Source of the DNA: Methylovulum sp.
Lineage (GTDB): Bacteria > Pseudomonadota > Gammaproteobacteria > Methylococcales > Methylomonadaceae
Assembly: GCA_028712695.1 (NCBI GenBank)
Contig: JAQTQZ010000011.1
Span: 1 to 64,000, forward strand
Length of the DNA stretch: 64,000 nucleotides
Reading direction: 5' to 3'
A program made the position numbers and the translations under genes. The notes beneath the pieces were generated by a model, which was not told where the DNA came from, searched no databases, and was given only the letters and a program-made list of their open reading frames with translations. Positions 7,373 to 17,164 of this stretch are shown one piece after another (positions within the stretch are counted from its first letter, which is position 1; each line of letters starts with the position of its first letter).

Positions 7373-10207
7373 ATGGAAAAAACCTATTCTCCCCACGCTA
7401 TTGAGCAACGCTGGTACGAAACGTGGGAAGCTAAAGATTACTTTTCAGCAAAATCCGAAGGCGAATCTTACTGCATCATGATTCCACCGCCCAACGTCAC
7501 AGGCAGCCTGCATATGGGGCATGCGTTTCAGGACACTATCATGGACGCGCTGATCCGTTACCACCGCATGAAGGGTTACAGTACGTTATGGCAAGCAGGG
7601 ACTGACCATGCCGGGATTGCCACACAAATGGTCGTTGAGCGGTTATGTAATGCCGAAGGTAAAACCCGCCACGACTACGGGCGCGAAAAGTTCATCGAAA
7701 AGGTTTGGCAATGGAAAGAGGAATCGGGCGGGACGATTACCCGTCAATTGCGGCGCATGGGTTCGTCACTTGATTGGTCGCGTGAGCGTTTCACGATGGA
7801 TGAAGGCATGTCTGATGCCGTGCAGGAAGTGTTTATCCGCTTGTATGAAGAAGGCCTGATTTATCGCGGCAAACGGTTGGTCAATTGGGATCCTGTCTTA
7901 CATACCGCCGTATCCGATTTGGAAGTGCTGTCCGAAGAAGAAAACGGTTTCATGTGGCATATTCGCTACCCATTGTCGAATGGGCAAGGCCATTTGATAG
8001 TCGCGACGACCCGTCCGGAAACCTTGCTGGGTGATGCGGCGGTGGCGATACATCCCAACGATGAACGTTATAAACATTTACTGGGCGAATTCGTTGATTT
8101 GCCACTGACAGGACGCCGTATCCCGATTATTGCCGATGATTATGTCGATCCCGAATTCGGTACTGGCTGCGTCAAAATCACCCCCGCCCATGACTTTAAT
8201 GACTACGAAGTCTGGACGCGCCACCGTCATAACTCAGTCATTCAAGATATGCCACACGGCGGCCTGATTAATATTTTCACCGTGGATGCCAGTATTGGTG
8301 CAGATGCGTTAATTCCCCAACCGTATCAGGGCTTAGACCGTTTCGTCGCACGCAAGCAGTTAGTTGCCGACCTGGATGCGCAAGGCCTGCTGGAAAAAAT
8401 CGCCGACCATAAGCTGATGGTGCCGCGCGGTGACCGCACCGGAGCGGTTATTGAGCCGCTATTGACCGACCAGTGGTATGTAAAAATCGCACCGTTGGCT
8501 GGGCCTGCCATTGCCGCTGTTGAAAACGGCGATATTAAATTCGTGCCCGACAACTGGAAAAATACTTACTTTGAATGGATGCGCAATATCCAAGATTGGT
8601 GTATTTCCCGGCAAATCTGGTGGGGGCACCGGATTCCAGCGTGGTATGACGACAAGGGCAATATTTATGTCGGCCGCTCCGAACAGGCGATACGTGAGCT
8701 GCACAAGCTGCCGCAAGACTATCCGCTGCAACAGGACGAGGATGTCTTGGATACGTGGTTTTCTTCCGGCTTATGGCCATTTTCAACACTGGGCTGGCCT
8801 GAACAAACGCCAGAATTGGCAAAACATTACCCGACCAGTGTGCTGGTCACCGGTTTTGACATCATTTTCTTCTGGGTGGCGCGGATGATTATGATGGGGC
8901 TCAAGTTCCAAGGCGAAGTGCCGTTTAAGGAAGTGTATATCCACGGTCTGGTACGCGATGCCGAAGGGCAGAAAATGTCCAAATCCAAAGGTAACGTGCT
9001 CGATCCCATTGATATTATTGATGGCATTGAGTTGGACGCACTGGTTGAAAAACGGACTTCAGGCATGATGCAGCCCCATTTAGCAAAAAAAATCGAGCAG
9101 GCGACCCGCAAACAATTTCCCGATGGCATCCAGTCTTACGGTACCGATGCGTTGCGTTTTACTTTTGCTTCACTGGCTTCGACCGGGCGTGATATTCGTT
9201 TTGATCTGGCGCGTACAGAAGGATACCGTAATTTTTGCAATAAGCTCTGGAATGCCGCCCGTTATGTATTGATGAACACCGAAGGTTTTGATTGCGGTGC
9301 AAATGGTGGGACGATAACTTTGACAACGGTGGATCGTTGGATCATTTCCCGTCTACAGCAAGTGACAGCGACGACTAGCCAGGCCATTGATAACTATCGT
9401 TTCGATTTAGCCGCGCAAGCCATTTATGATTTTACTTGGAATGAATACTGCGACTGGTATTTGGAATTGGCAAAAATTTCGTTGCAATCCGATGATGAAG
9501 CTTTGCAACGCGGCACGCGCCATACTCTATTGACTGTTTTAGAAAGCATGTTGCGTTTGGCGCATCCGATCATGCCGTTTATCACCGAAGAAATTTGGCA
9601 ACGGGTTGCGCCGTTGGCGGGGGTCAGTGGAGATACCATTATGTTGCAGTCATATCCTGATGCGCTATCGGTGGTCGCTGCTAGTGGTGAAAGATTAGTA
9701 GTTGAATTATCGGTTGCCACCGAAGCCGAAATTGAAACTAAATGGATCAAGGACTTTATTCTGGGTGTGCGACAAATTCGTGGCGAAATGAATATCGCCC
9801 CCGCTAAGCAGTTGCCCGTTTTGTTGCAGGACGCCACCGACTCTATTGCCCGCGACTGGGAACAACGCCACCGCGTTTATTTGCAAAAGCTTGGACGTTT
9901 GGAATCGATCACTTGGTTAAATCCAGACGATACCACCCCAGAATCGGCTATTGCTTTGGTTGGTGAGATGAAAATCTTGATTCCAATGGCGGGATTAATA
10001 GATAAACATGCTGAATTGGCGCGACTGGACAAGGAAATAAACAGAATTAATAACGATTTGCCTAGGGCAGAAGGTAAGTTGAATAATCCGGCCTTTGTCG
10101 ATAAGGCGCCTGCTGAAGTGATCGAAAAAGAGCAAGCTAAGTTGGCTGAAATGCGCTCAATGCTGGCTAATCTTGAACAACAATACGCTAAGATCAGTGC
10201 GCTGTAA
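7373..10207 (+). CDS. valS: valyl-tRNA synthetase
   Basis: Class Ia aminoacyl-tRNA synthetase that charges tRNA-Val, with an editing domain that hydrolyses Thr-tRNA-Val. At 944 residues it has the normal length. The HIGH-type motif is in [15 protein letters not shown] (about residues 38-52) and the KMSKS loop is in [14 protein letters not shown] (about 530). The editing region includes [17 protein letters not shown] (about 210). The C-terminal coiled coil ([15 protein letters not shown]...) that contacts tRNA is present. Confidence 0.97.
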   Translation: MEKTYSPHAIEQRWYETWEAKDYFSAKSEGESYCIMIPPPNVTGSLHMGHAFQDTIMDALIRYHRMKGYSTLWQAGTDHAGIATQMVVERLCNAEGKTRHDYGREKFIEKVWQWKEESGGTITRQLRRMGSSLDWSRERFTMDEGMSDAVQEVFIRLYEEGLIYRGKRLVNWDPVLHTAVSDLEVLSEEENGFMWHIRYPLSNGQGHLIVATTRPETLLGDAAVAIHPNDERYKHLLGEFVDLPLTGRRIPIIADDYVDPEFGTGCVKITPAHDFNDYEVWTRHRHNSVIQDMPHGGLINIFTVDASIGADALIPQPYQGLDRFVARKQLVADLDAQGLLEKIADHKLMVPRGDRTGAVIEPLLTDQWYVKIAPLAGPAIAAVENGDIKFVPDNWKNTYFEWMRNIQDWCISRQIWWGHRIPAWYDDKGNIYVGRSEQAIRELHKLPQDYPLQQDEDVLDTWFSSGLWPFSTLGWPEQTPELAKHYPTSVLVTGFDIIFFWVARMIMMGLKFQGEVPFKEVYIHGLVRDAEGQKMSKSKGNVLDPIDIIDGIELDALVEKRTSGMMQPHLAKKIEQATRKQFPDGIQSYGTDALRFTFASLASTGRDIRFDLARTEGYRNFCNKLWNAARYVLMNTEGFDCGANGGTITLTTVDRWIISRLQQVTATTSQAIDNYRFDLAAQAIYDFTWNEYCDWYLELAKISLQSDDEALQRGTRHTLLTVLESMLRLAHPIMPFITEEIWQRVAPLAGVSGDTIMLQSYPDALSVVAASGERLVVELSVATEAEIETKWIKDFILGVRQIRGEMNIAPAKQLPVLLQDATDSIARDWEQRHRVYLQKLGRLESITWLNPDDTTPESAIALVGEMKILIPMAGLIDKHAELARLDKEINRINNDLPRAEGKLNNPAFVDKAPAEVIEKEQAKLAEMRSMLANLEQQYAKISAL

Positions 10208-10324
10208 GCAATAATGCAAGGCAAGAAAAGGGATGATGGGCTTGTTTTGTCCTAAGTTTATTGGACAAAGTGCTCATTTCATCTATATTTCGTTAATAAA
10301 ACTGAATCGGGTAATCAATTAATA

Positions 10325-12031
10325 ATGGCAACTGTATCAACGGACTTAAAATTGGGTGGTCTCACTAGGCTATTAATGGAAGAGGGCGGGCTTACTGAAA
10401 GCGATATTCAGATTCATGTTAATGAAGCCAAGCAAAATAAAATTCCGTTAATAACGCAGCTTGTTGACAGTAAGCTTATTAATAGCCGCGCAGTTGCCGG
10501 AAAGGCTTCGGTTGAGTTTGGCTTGCCTTTTTTTGATCTTGATGCGATCGACTGCCGGAGTTTGCCTATCAGTTTTGTCACTGAACAATTGATCCGTAAA
10601 CACCATGTGTTGCCGTTGTTTGTACGAGGCAAAACGTTGTTTATTGCCCTCTCCGATCCGACCAGTCATCAGGTGGTTGAAGATATTAAGTTTCAGAGCT
10701 TGCTACGGCCGGAAATTATTCTAGTTGAAGAAGACAAGCTTTCTAAAGCCATTGAGGTGGCTTTAGAAGTACCTGATACGAGCATGATGGATTTACTGGA
10801 TGAAGATCTGGAAAACCTGAATGTTGCTGGTCCGGAAGATATCGTTGTTGACGGCCAATCAGATGCAGATGAGGCGCCAGTTGTGCGTTTTGTCAATAAG
10901 GTTTTGCTTGATGCGATTAAAAAAGGCGTCTCCGATATACACATGGAGCCTTATGAAAAAAACTTCCGTATCCGTTATCGGCAGGATGGTATGCTTTATT
11001 CCGTGGCCAGCCCTCCTTCCAACATCGCGACCCGTATTATTTCCCGTGTTAAGGTGATGTCCAGGATGGATATAGCCGAACGCCGAGTTCCGCAGGACGG
11101 GCGTATTAAGCTGGCGCTCTCTAAAACCCGCGCGATTGATTTTCGTGTCAATACCTGTCCTACCCTGTTTGGCGAAAAAGTCGTCATGCGTATATTGGAT
11201 CCTACCGCCGCGCAAATGGGCATCGAAAAACTGGGGTTTGAACCAGAGCAGCAGGAGCTTTTTCTGAAGGCCATCAACAAACCTTATGGCTTGGTGTTGG
11301 TGACAGGGCCTACCGGTAGCGGTAAAACGGTCTCGCTTTATACGGGGCTAAATATACTTAATAGTATTGAGCGTAATATTTCCACCGCTGAAGACCCTGT
11401 TGAAATCACGGTGGAAGGTATTAACCAAGTCAATGTTAATGTTAAAGCCGGCCTGACATTTGCCAACGCGCTACGGGCTTTTTTGCGTCAAGATCCTGAC
11501 GTCATCATGGTGGGTGAGATCCGTGATTTGGAAACCGCTGATATTGCAGTTAAAGCTGCGCAAACAGGCCATTTAGTGTTGTCAACCTTACATACCAATG
11601 ATGCCCCGCAAACTTTAAACCGGCTGATGCAAATGGGGGTGGCACCATTTAATATTGTCTCGGCGGTCAATCTGATTATGGCGCAACGGTTGGCACGGCG
11701 CTTATGTGAACATTGTAAGGCACCGGTAAAATATCCGGATAAAGTGCTTCTGTCGGCAGGTTTTAAAGAAGACGAACTGGCATCGCTAGAGATATTTAAG
11801 GCGGTGGGATGTGAGCGTTGCACCAATGGCTACAAGGGGCGGGTCGGAATTTATCAGGTGATGACGCTGAGCGAAAACATGTGCCAAATGATACTTGAAG
11901 GCGGCAATGCCTTGCAATTGACGCGTCTGGCTAAAGAAGAAGGCATTAATGATTTACGTGCATCGGGGTTGAATAAAGTCCGTATGGGTATTACTAGCCT
12001 GGAAGAAGTTGACAGGGTAACTAAGGAATAA
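10325..12031 (+). CDS. pilB: type IV pilus assembly ATPase PilB
   Basis: Hexameric cytoplasmic motor for pilus extension. An N-terminal MshEN-type region (about residues 15-150) is followed by the GspE/PilB core. The Walker A motif GPTGSGKT lies around residues 327-334, the His/Asp box region includes QDPDVIMVGEIRDLETAD, and the zinc tetracysteine is CEHC (about 461) with CERC (about 497). At 568 residues it has the usual length. pilC follows after two bases, so the two are co-translated. Confidence 0.95.
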   Translation: MATVSTDLKLGGLTRLLMEEGGLTESDIQIHVNEAKQNKIPLITQLVDSKLINSRAVAGKASVEFGLPFFDLDAIDCRSLPISFVTEQLIRKHHVLPLFVRGKTLFIALSDPTSHQVVEDIKFQSLLRPEIILVEEDKLSKAIEVALEVPDTSMMDLLDEDLENLNVAGPEDIVVDGQSDADEAPVVRFVNKVLLDAIKKGVSDIHMEPYEKNFRIRYRQDGMLYSVASPPSNIATRIISRVKVMSRMDIAERRVPQDGRIKLALSKTRAIDFRVNTCPTLFGEKVVMRILDPTAAQMGIEKLGFEPEQQELFLKAINKPYGLVLVTGPTGSGKTVSLYTGLNILNSIERNISTAEDPVEITVEGINQVNVNVKAGLTFANALRAFLRQDPDVIMVGEIRDLETADIAVKAAQTGHLVLSTLHTNDAPQTLNRLMQMGVAPFNIVSAVNLIMAQRLARRLCEHCKAPVKYPDKVLLSAGFKEDELASLEIFKAVGCERCTNGYKGRVGIYQVMTLSENMCQMILEGGNALQLTRLAKEEGINDLRASGLNKVRMGITSLEEVDRVTKE

Positions 12032-12033
12032 CA

Positions 12034-13251
12034 ATGGCCAATAACGCTGAAAAAATCGATTTTATCTGGACTGGGACTGATAAAAGCAGAAAAAAAATCA
12101 AAGGTGAAATTACCGCACGGACGGAGACGATAGCAAAAGTGGAGCTAAGGCAGCAAGGCTACCGTGTCACCAACATAAAGCCTAAGCCTAAGCCGTTGTT
12201 TAGTGCGCGGGTAAAAGCTATCACCGCTGGTGATATTGCTGTTTTTTCTAGGCAATTGGCGACTATGCTGGCTTCAGGTATCCCTTTGGTGCAGGCGGTT
12301 GATATTGTTGGCAGAGGTCATGAGAATCCCAGCATGCAAAAATTGTTGATGGGCATTAAAATTGATATTGAAGGCGGTGAAACGTTTTCGGAAGCGCTCA
12401 AAAAAAATCCTGTATATTTTGATGATTTATTCTGTAATTTGGTCGAGGCGGGCGAACATGCTGGGGTGTTAGAAACCCTGTTGGACAAGATTGCCACCTA
12501 CAAAGAAAAAACCGAGTCCATGAAGAAGAAAATCAAAAAGGCGCTAACGTACCCTATTGCGGTTGTGGCGGTTGCGGTGATTGTTACCGCGATCCTTTTG
12601 ATTTTTGTGGTGCCGGTGTTTGAAGATTTGTTCAAAAGTTTTGGCGCCGATTTGCCGTCCTTCACAAAAATGGTTATCAGTATGTCTAATTGGGTGCAAG
12701 AATACTGGTGGATGGTTATTGGTATTGTCGCTGCCTTTGTTTATACATTCAGTTATTTTAAAAAGCGTTCAAAGGCGTTTAACCACTTTCTCGATAAAAC
12801 CTTGCTCCATACACCTGTAGTAGGTTTGATTATTAACAAATCTGCGATTGCCCGCTTTGCCAGAACATTATCAACCATGTCCGCAGCCGGTGTGCCTTTG
12901 GTTGAGGCGCTAAGATCTGTGGCTGGCTCTTGTGGCAATATCATTTATGAAGAAGCCGTATTAAAGATGCGTGAAGATGTCGCGAATGGGCAACGGTTGC
13001 AGTTTGCCATGCAGCAGGTGAATCTTTGGCCACACATGGTGCAACAAATGGTTGCTATCGGTGAAGAGGCTGGTTCTATGGACGCCATGTTGGCTAAGGT
13101 TGCCGATTTTTATGAAGAAGAAGTGGATAATTTGGTCGATAATCTGAGCAGCTTAATGGAACCTATGATCATGGTGATCTTAGGTACTTTGGTGGGTGGT
13201 TTGGTTGTCGCTATGTATTTACCTATCTTCAAGCTGGGTGCGGCTATCTAA
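12034..13251 (+). CDS. pilC: type IV pilus inner-membrane platform protein PilC
   Basis: Polytopic GspF-family protein that couples PilB/PilT rotation to pilin insertion and removal. It has two repeated GspF domains, each with a conserved pattern: FSRQLATMLASGIPLVQA (about residue 70) and FARTLSTMSAAGVPLVEA (about 273). Three membrane helices are visible, around residues 175-200, 228-248 and 375-400. It starts two bases after the pilB stop. No pilin gene lies between pilC and pilD. Confidence 0.94.
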   Translation: MANNAEKIDFIWTGTDKSRKKIKGEITARTETIAKVELRQQGYRVTNIKPKPKPLFSARVKAITAGDIAVFSRQLATMLASGIPLVQAVDIVGRGHENPSMQKLLMGIKIDIEGGETFSEALKKNPVYFDDLFCNLVEAGEHAGVLETLLDKIATYKEKTESMKKKIKKALTYPIAVVAVAVIVTAILLIFVVPVFEDLFKSFGADLPSFTKMVISMSNWVQEYWWMVIGIVAAFVYTFSYFKKRSKAFNHFLDKTLLHTPVVGLIINKSAIARFARTLSTMSAAGVPLVEALRSVAGSCGNIIYEEAVLKMREDVANGQRLQFAMQQVNLWPHMVQQMVAIGEEAGSMDAMLAKVADFYEEEVDNLVDNLSSLMEPMIMVILGTLVGGLVVAMYLPIFKLGAAI

Positions 13252-13430
13252 CGATGCAATAGTTATACACGGATTGAAGTGGCAACGGTTTCCCATAGCC
13301 GTGTTAAAAAATGCACTAACAATCCTTACGTGCCGCTAGTGCATGCTGATTTTTTGCATTTGTTCGGATGATCTTCGATAAGTCCTCAAGTATTTTTAAA
13401 TAGCTTTTTAATTATCATTTTTACAAATTC

Positions 13431-13452
13431 CCTGTCCTTCTATATGGACAGG
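13431..13452. terminator. hairpin between pilC and pilD
   Basis: A perfect 7-bp stem CCTGTCC/GGACAGG with an 8-base loop lies in the 227-bp gap between pilC and pilD. No T-run follows, so it may be an mRNA structure in front of pilD rather than a terminator. Confidence 0.3.
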
Positions 13453-13478
13453 CTATAAACTTTTCACTTAAAAACCCC

Positions 13479-14363
13479 ATGCAACAACTTGATATTTTGC
13501 TTCATTCACCTGCGCTCTGCGCAGCCCTTGCAGGGCTTGTCGGTTTATTGGTGGGCAGTTTTCTTAATGTGGTCATTTACCGGTTGCCTGTCATGATGCA
13601 ACGTGGTTGGCGTAGGGACTGCGTTGAATATTTGGGGTTAGATCCGCAGGCGTATGCATTGCCTGGACAGGATGAGGTTTTTAATTTGGTTTTGCCATTA
13701 TCCCGTTGCCCAAGTTGCCAGACCCCTATCAAGCCTTATCAAAACATTCCAGTAATAAGCTACGTTTTCCTTAAAGGCCGGTGCGCCGCCTGCCAAACGC
13801 CTATCTCTTTGCGTTATCCGCTTATAGAAGCCTTCACTGGAGTAGCATCGCTGATAGTTGCATGGCATTTTGGCTACACTGCGTTGACGGTGTTTGCTTT
13901 GTTGCTGACTTGGTCGTTGATAGCGTTAAGTTTTATCGATATAGACCATCAGTTGTTGCCTGACTCTATAATTCTGCCGCTGATGTGGCTAGGATTATTG
14001 TTAAGTTTGTCGGGATTATTTACGGATGCCCATGCGAGTATTATTGGCGCGGCAGCTGGATATCTAATACTGTGGAGTGTTTATCACCTGTTTAAGCTGG
14101 TGACTGGCAAAGAAGGCATGGGCTATGGTGATTTTAAACTGCTTGCCTTGCTAGGGGCGTGGTTAGGCTGGCAATATTTGCCGATGATTATTTTGCTCTC
14201 TTCATTAGTCGGTGCCGTGCTTGGCACGCTCATGATTGTGCTAAAGCGACAAGACCGCAATAATCCCATTCCATTTGGGCCTTATCTCGCCGCAGCGGGC
14301 TGGATTGCCCTGTTATGGGGAAAAGAGCTCAACCAATTGTATCTGGATGCGGCAGGCTTTTAG
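13479..14363 (+). CDS. pilD: prepilin peptidase / N-methyltransferase PilD
   Basis: Inner-membrane aspartic protease that cleaves type IV prepilin and type II pseudopilin leaders and methylates the new N-terminus. The first helix (LAGLVGLLVGSFLNVVIYRLP) is followed by the cytoplasmic zinc loop with CPSC and CAAC. The two catalytic aspartates lie in DIDHQLLPD (about residue 150) and GYGDFKLL (about 213, the GxGD motif). At 294 residues it has the usual length. coaE starts four bases after its stop. Confidence 0.94.
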   Translation: MQQLDILLHSPALCAALAGLVGLLVGSFLNVVIYRLPVMMQRGWRRDCVEYLGLDPQAYALPGQDEVFNLVLPLSRCPSCQTPIKPYQNIPVISYVFLKGRCAACQTPISLRYPLIEAFTGVASLIVAWHFGYTALTVFALLLTWSLIALSFIDIDHQLLPDSIILPLMWLGLLLSLSGLFTDAHASIIGAAAGYLILWSVYHLFKLVTGKEGMGYGDFKLLALLGAWLGWQYLPMIILLSSLVGAVLGTLMIVLKRQDRNNPIPFGPYLAAAGWIALLWGKELNQLYLDAAGF

Positions 14364-14367
14364 AACA

Positions 14368-14970
14368 GTGTTTAAAGTTGGTCTGACAGGCGGAATAGGT
14401 TGCGGTAAAAGCACGGTTACTGCGCTGTTTTCGGCGCTTGCCGTACCCGTTATTGATGCTGATAACATCAGCCATGAGCTGGTTGCCCCGGCGCAGCCCG
14501 CATTAGCCTTGATACAAGATGCCTTCGGTACGTGTATCATAAAATCCGATGGTTCTTTGGATAGGGGAAAGCTTAGGGAATTTGTTTTCTCTGATCCCCT
14601 CGCTAAAAAAAATCTCGAAGCCATTTTGCACCCCTTGATTTATCAGGCGATACAAACACAACTTACCCAACTTGATGGCGCTTATTGTCTTATAGTCGTG
14701 CCGTTATTATTTGAAACCAACATGGCCCATTTGGTTGATCGGACGGTCGTGGTTGATTGCCCCGTTGAACAACAAATAGCCCGTGTGGTAGGGCGGGACA
14801 ACCTCACAATAGAACAGATACAAGCCATCATCAATGGCCAAGCTCCCCGTAGCGTAAGATTAGCTTACGCCGATGACGTGATTGATAACACGCAAACAAC
14901 TGACAAGCTTGCAGAACAGGTTAAAAAACTGCACAATTTATATATTTCATTAAGCCATTATCAGGATTAA
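14368..14970 (+). CDS. coaE: dephospho-CoA kinase
   Basis: Phosphorylates the 3' hydroxyl of dephospho-CoA in the last step of coenzyme A synthesis. The P-loop GGIGCGKS is at residues 6-13 and VIDADNISHEL follows. The GTG at 14368 gives MFKVGLTGGIG, which matches the family start, and a length of 200 residues. An in-frame ATG at 14347 inside pilD would add seven residues and lacks a ribosome site. Downstream of pilD as in Pseudomonas and Escherichia. Confidence 0.9.
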   Translation: MFKVGLTGGIGCGKSTVTALFSALAVPVIDADNISHELVAPAQPALALIQDAFGTCIIKSDGSLDRGKLREFVFSDPLAKKNLEAILHPLIYQAIQTQLTQLDGAYCLIVVPLLFETNMAHLVDRTVVVDCPVEQQIARVVGRDNLTIEQIQAIINGQAPRSVRLAYADDVIDNTQTTDKLAEQVKKLHNLYISLSHYQD

Positions 14971-14971
14971 C

Positions 14972-15751
14972 TTGTCTGTGACCACCGCTGCCATTACTTA
15001 TGAATTTCCACTTAACGAACGCATCCGAGTTTTCATAAGGCTCGAACAATTGTTTCAACAATTCAGCCATTTCTCAACGGGTAGCACTGTTGCTGACAAA
15101 CGCGCGGCGATTATCGTCCTATTGGACATTATGTCCATTTTTAGACGCAACGATCTAAAATCGGAAATTCTAAAAGAGCTTGACCGTAATGCCAAAACAC
15201 TTAATAAAATGGCTAAAAATCAAGATGTTGATGGTACAAAGGTGGAAGGTATCCTAGCTGAGTTGGCCTTGATTAGCAAAAAGCTCTATGCGCTAACTGG
15301 CAAAGTCGGCATTAATGTCATGGAGAGTGATTTGTTCCAAAGCATCGCGCAGCGTAGCTCCATTCCGGGGGGCACCTGTTCGTTTGATCTGCCTGAATAC
15401 CATTATTGGCTGGAGCAAGATGAGGCGGTGCGCCTTAAAGACTTGGAATTGTGGAGTAGCCCCTTTAAGGACATTCGTGCTGCCATTGACCTTATCCTTA
15501 ATTTTATCCGCAACAGCACTGCACCAACCCAAGAATTTGCTGATGCAGGCTTTTACCAATTTTCCCTAGACCGCAGCCAACCTTACCAACTGCTTAAAGT
15601 CAGTGTCGACAAAAGCCTTGCATGCTTTGCTGAAATTAGCGGTGGCAAACATCGCTGTACGATTCGTTTTATGACACCGGCTACCGCGAGTAACCGTTCC
15701 ATACAAAGCCCCGATGACATTCCTTTTGCGTTGACCTGTTGCGTTTTTTGA
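14972..15751 (+). CDS. zapD: cell division protein ZapD
   Basis: FtsZ-associated factor (YacF) that bundles FtsZ filaments at the division ring. The N-terminus [20 protein letters not shown] is the family hallmark. At 259 residues it is close to the usual 245-260. It starts with TTG at 14972, one base after coaE; a GTG at 14978 is an alternative. Its stop overlaps the yacG start (TGATG). The neighbours coaE and yacG confirm the assignment. Confidence 0.92.
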   Translation: MSVTTAAITYEFPLNERIRVFIRLEQLFQQFSHFSTGSTVADKRAAIIVLLDIMSIFRRNDLKSEILKELDRNAKTLNKMAKNQDVDGTKVEGILAELALISKKLYALTGKVGINVMESDLFQSIAQRSSIPGGTCSFDLPEYHYWLEQDEAVRLKDLELWSSPFKDIRAAIDLILNFIRNSTAPTQEFADAGFYQFSLDRSQPYQLLKVSVDKSLACFAEISGGKHRCTIRFMTPATASNRSIQSPDDIPFALTCCVF

Positions 15752-15957
15752 TGACGCCAACTGCCCAACCCACGCTAGTAAAGTGCCCTACGTGTAAACG
15801 CACCGTGCCTTGGGTACCGGAAGAACTGTTTAAACCGTTCTGCTCAGAGCGTTGCAAACTGATTGATCTCGGTGAATGGGTGATGGAAGAAAAAAGGATT
15901 CCGGGCGAACAGCTTATCGGGCTCGAAAGCGATGACGACACGCCATTTTGGCAATAA
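15751..15957 (+). CDS. yacG: DNA gyrase inhibitor YacG
   Basis: A 68-residue zinc-ribbon protein that binds GyrB. Four zinc ligands are visible in CPTC and CSERC (with [15 protein letters not shown]), the exact family pattern. The ATG overlaps the zapD stop by one base. The acidic tail is normal for the family. Confidence 0.93.
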   Translation: MTPTAQPTLVKCPTCKRTVPWVPEELFKPFCSERCKLIDLGEWVMEEKRIPGEQLIGLESDDDTPFWQ

Positions 15958-15961
15958 CAGG

Positions 15962-16918
15962 TTAATCAAGAAAGGCCCTTATGGCAGAAATGCCCTGTCC
16001 GCCGGTACACTGGGCCGTTTTTAAATGGTTCAATGACATCCCGCCTAAGGCGTAAACAGGTAGGTTAACTTGATCGACCAGTTCCGCAAATTTCTGCCAG
16101 CCTAACCCGACTACCCCAGGGTGCGTTTGTGTTGCCAACACGGGCGCCAATACTGCGAAATCAGCCCCAATTTTTTCCGCATGTTGTAAATCCGCCAGGT
16201 TATGGCAAGAGGCGGCAAGCCATCGGCAATTCGCTGGACGTTGGCTGCTGTCCAGTAAATGCTGGCTGGTCAAATGAATGCCATCAACGAGGGTATCAAC
16301 GGGAATAGTGGCCGAATTCATTAACAGTGCTGAGCCATATTGTTGGCACAATGGATAGGCTGCTTCAATAAAACGGTTTGTGGCCTCTGCTGATAAGTTT
16401 TTTAACCGTGCCTGCACCAACTTAACGTCTTTAGCCAGAATGTTTTTTAAATTTTTCAATAATGTTGGCTCATCAGCATCATCGAGAATGGCATAACAAG
16501 AGGGCAGTTGTGCGGCGGCTATAATTGGCCGGTTGGCTTTAGGGAAGGCATAATGGGCCAAGTCATTAGCCGCCACCCACTTGAATGCTTGCCCCTCGCA
16601 GCTTTTGGTGTGGCCGGTAAACTGCTCCACAAGAAACACCTCTAGCCATACCGCCAGATCAGGGTATTGGTACCTGATAGTTATCAGTGGCATTGCGGCC
16701 TTAACCGTAATATCAAGCTCTTCCTTGAGTTCGCGGACTAGCGCCTGTTTAGCAGTCTCCCCCGCTTCAACTTTACCGCCTGGAAACTCCCATAGCCCGC
16801 CCTGATGTGCGGCGTCATCGCGTAATGAAATCAGCACCTGATCCGTCGCGTTTTTTACTACCCCGACCGCGACGTGTAATGGTTTTTGGTGCGCATAACT
16901 GGTTTTTTTTGTGATCAT
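15962..16918 (-). CDS. Nudix hydrolase (MutT type) fused to a ThiE-like domain
   Basis: Residues 8-130 are a MutT-type Nudix domain that would hydrolyse oxidised nucleotides such as 8-oxo-dGTP. The Nudix box spans GLWEFPGGKVEAGET and REL-KEELDI. Residues about 140-318 are a thiamine-phosphate-synthase-like TIM barrel (ending LAPVLATQTHPGVVGLGW and YALGGM). This two-domain fusion is common in Gammaproteobacteria and is regarded as a repair enzyme; the role of the ThiE-like part is unknown. It is convergent with yacG, matching the yacG-mutT neighbourhood of Escherichia. Confidence 0.88.
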   Translation of the reverse strand: MITKKTSYAHQKPLHVAVGVVKNATDQVLISLRDDAAHQGGLWEFPGGKVEAGETAKQALVRELKEELDITVKAAMPLITIRYQYPDLAVWLEVFLVEQFTGHTKSCEGQAFKWVAANDLAHYAFPKANRPIIAAAQLPSCYAILDDADEPTLLKNLKNILAKDVKLVQARLKNLSAEATNRFIEAAYPLCQQYGSALLMNSATIPVDTLVDGIHLTSQHLLDSSQRPANCRWLAASCHNLADLQHAEKIGADFAVLAPVLATQTHPGVVGLGWQKFAELVDQVNLPVYALGGMSLNHLKTAQCTGGQGISAIRAFLD

Positions 16919-17164
16919 TGGCAGTCTGAAAAAGGGATTGCAATTTGGTGCTTTTTAATAGTTCTTCACCGGCAGGGACAGTGGGCAGAGGCGTTTAGAA
17001 CAGCTTTTAAAAACAACGGCCGGTTTTGTCCCGTGCGCCTTTTAGCTTTTACAGCCTGTTCTTAGTCTTGCGATGCAAATTTCCGTTTTCCCAATAATTG
17101 AATTTTCGAACTCCAAAGCTAATAGTGGTAATATTAACGGTTTTATTATTATCCGGTTGTTATT

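Noticed and set aside
14275..14367. Longer coaE frame reaching back into pilD
   Set aside because: The P-loop must lie close to the N-terminus; GTG at 14368 gives the family start.
15962..16918. ThiE-like domain read as a thiamine synthesis gene
   Set aside because: It is fused to a Nudix domain in a known repair-type architecture, and no thi genes or TPP riboswitch are nearby.
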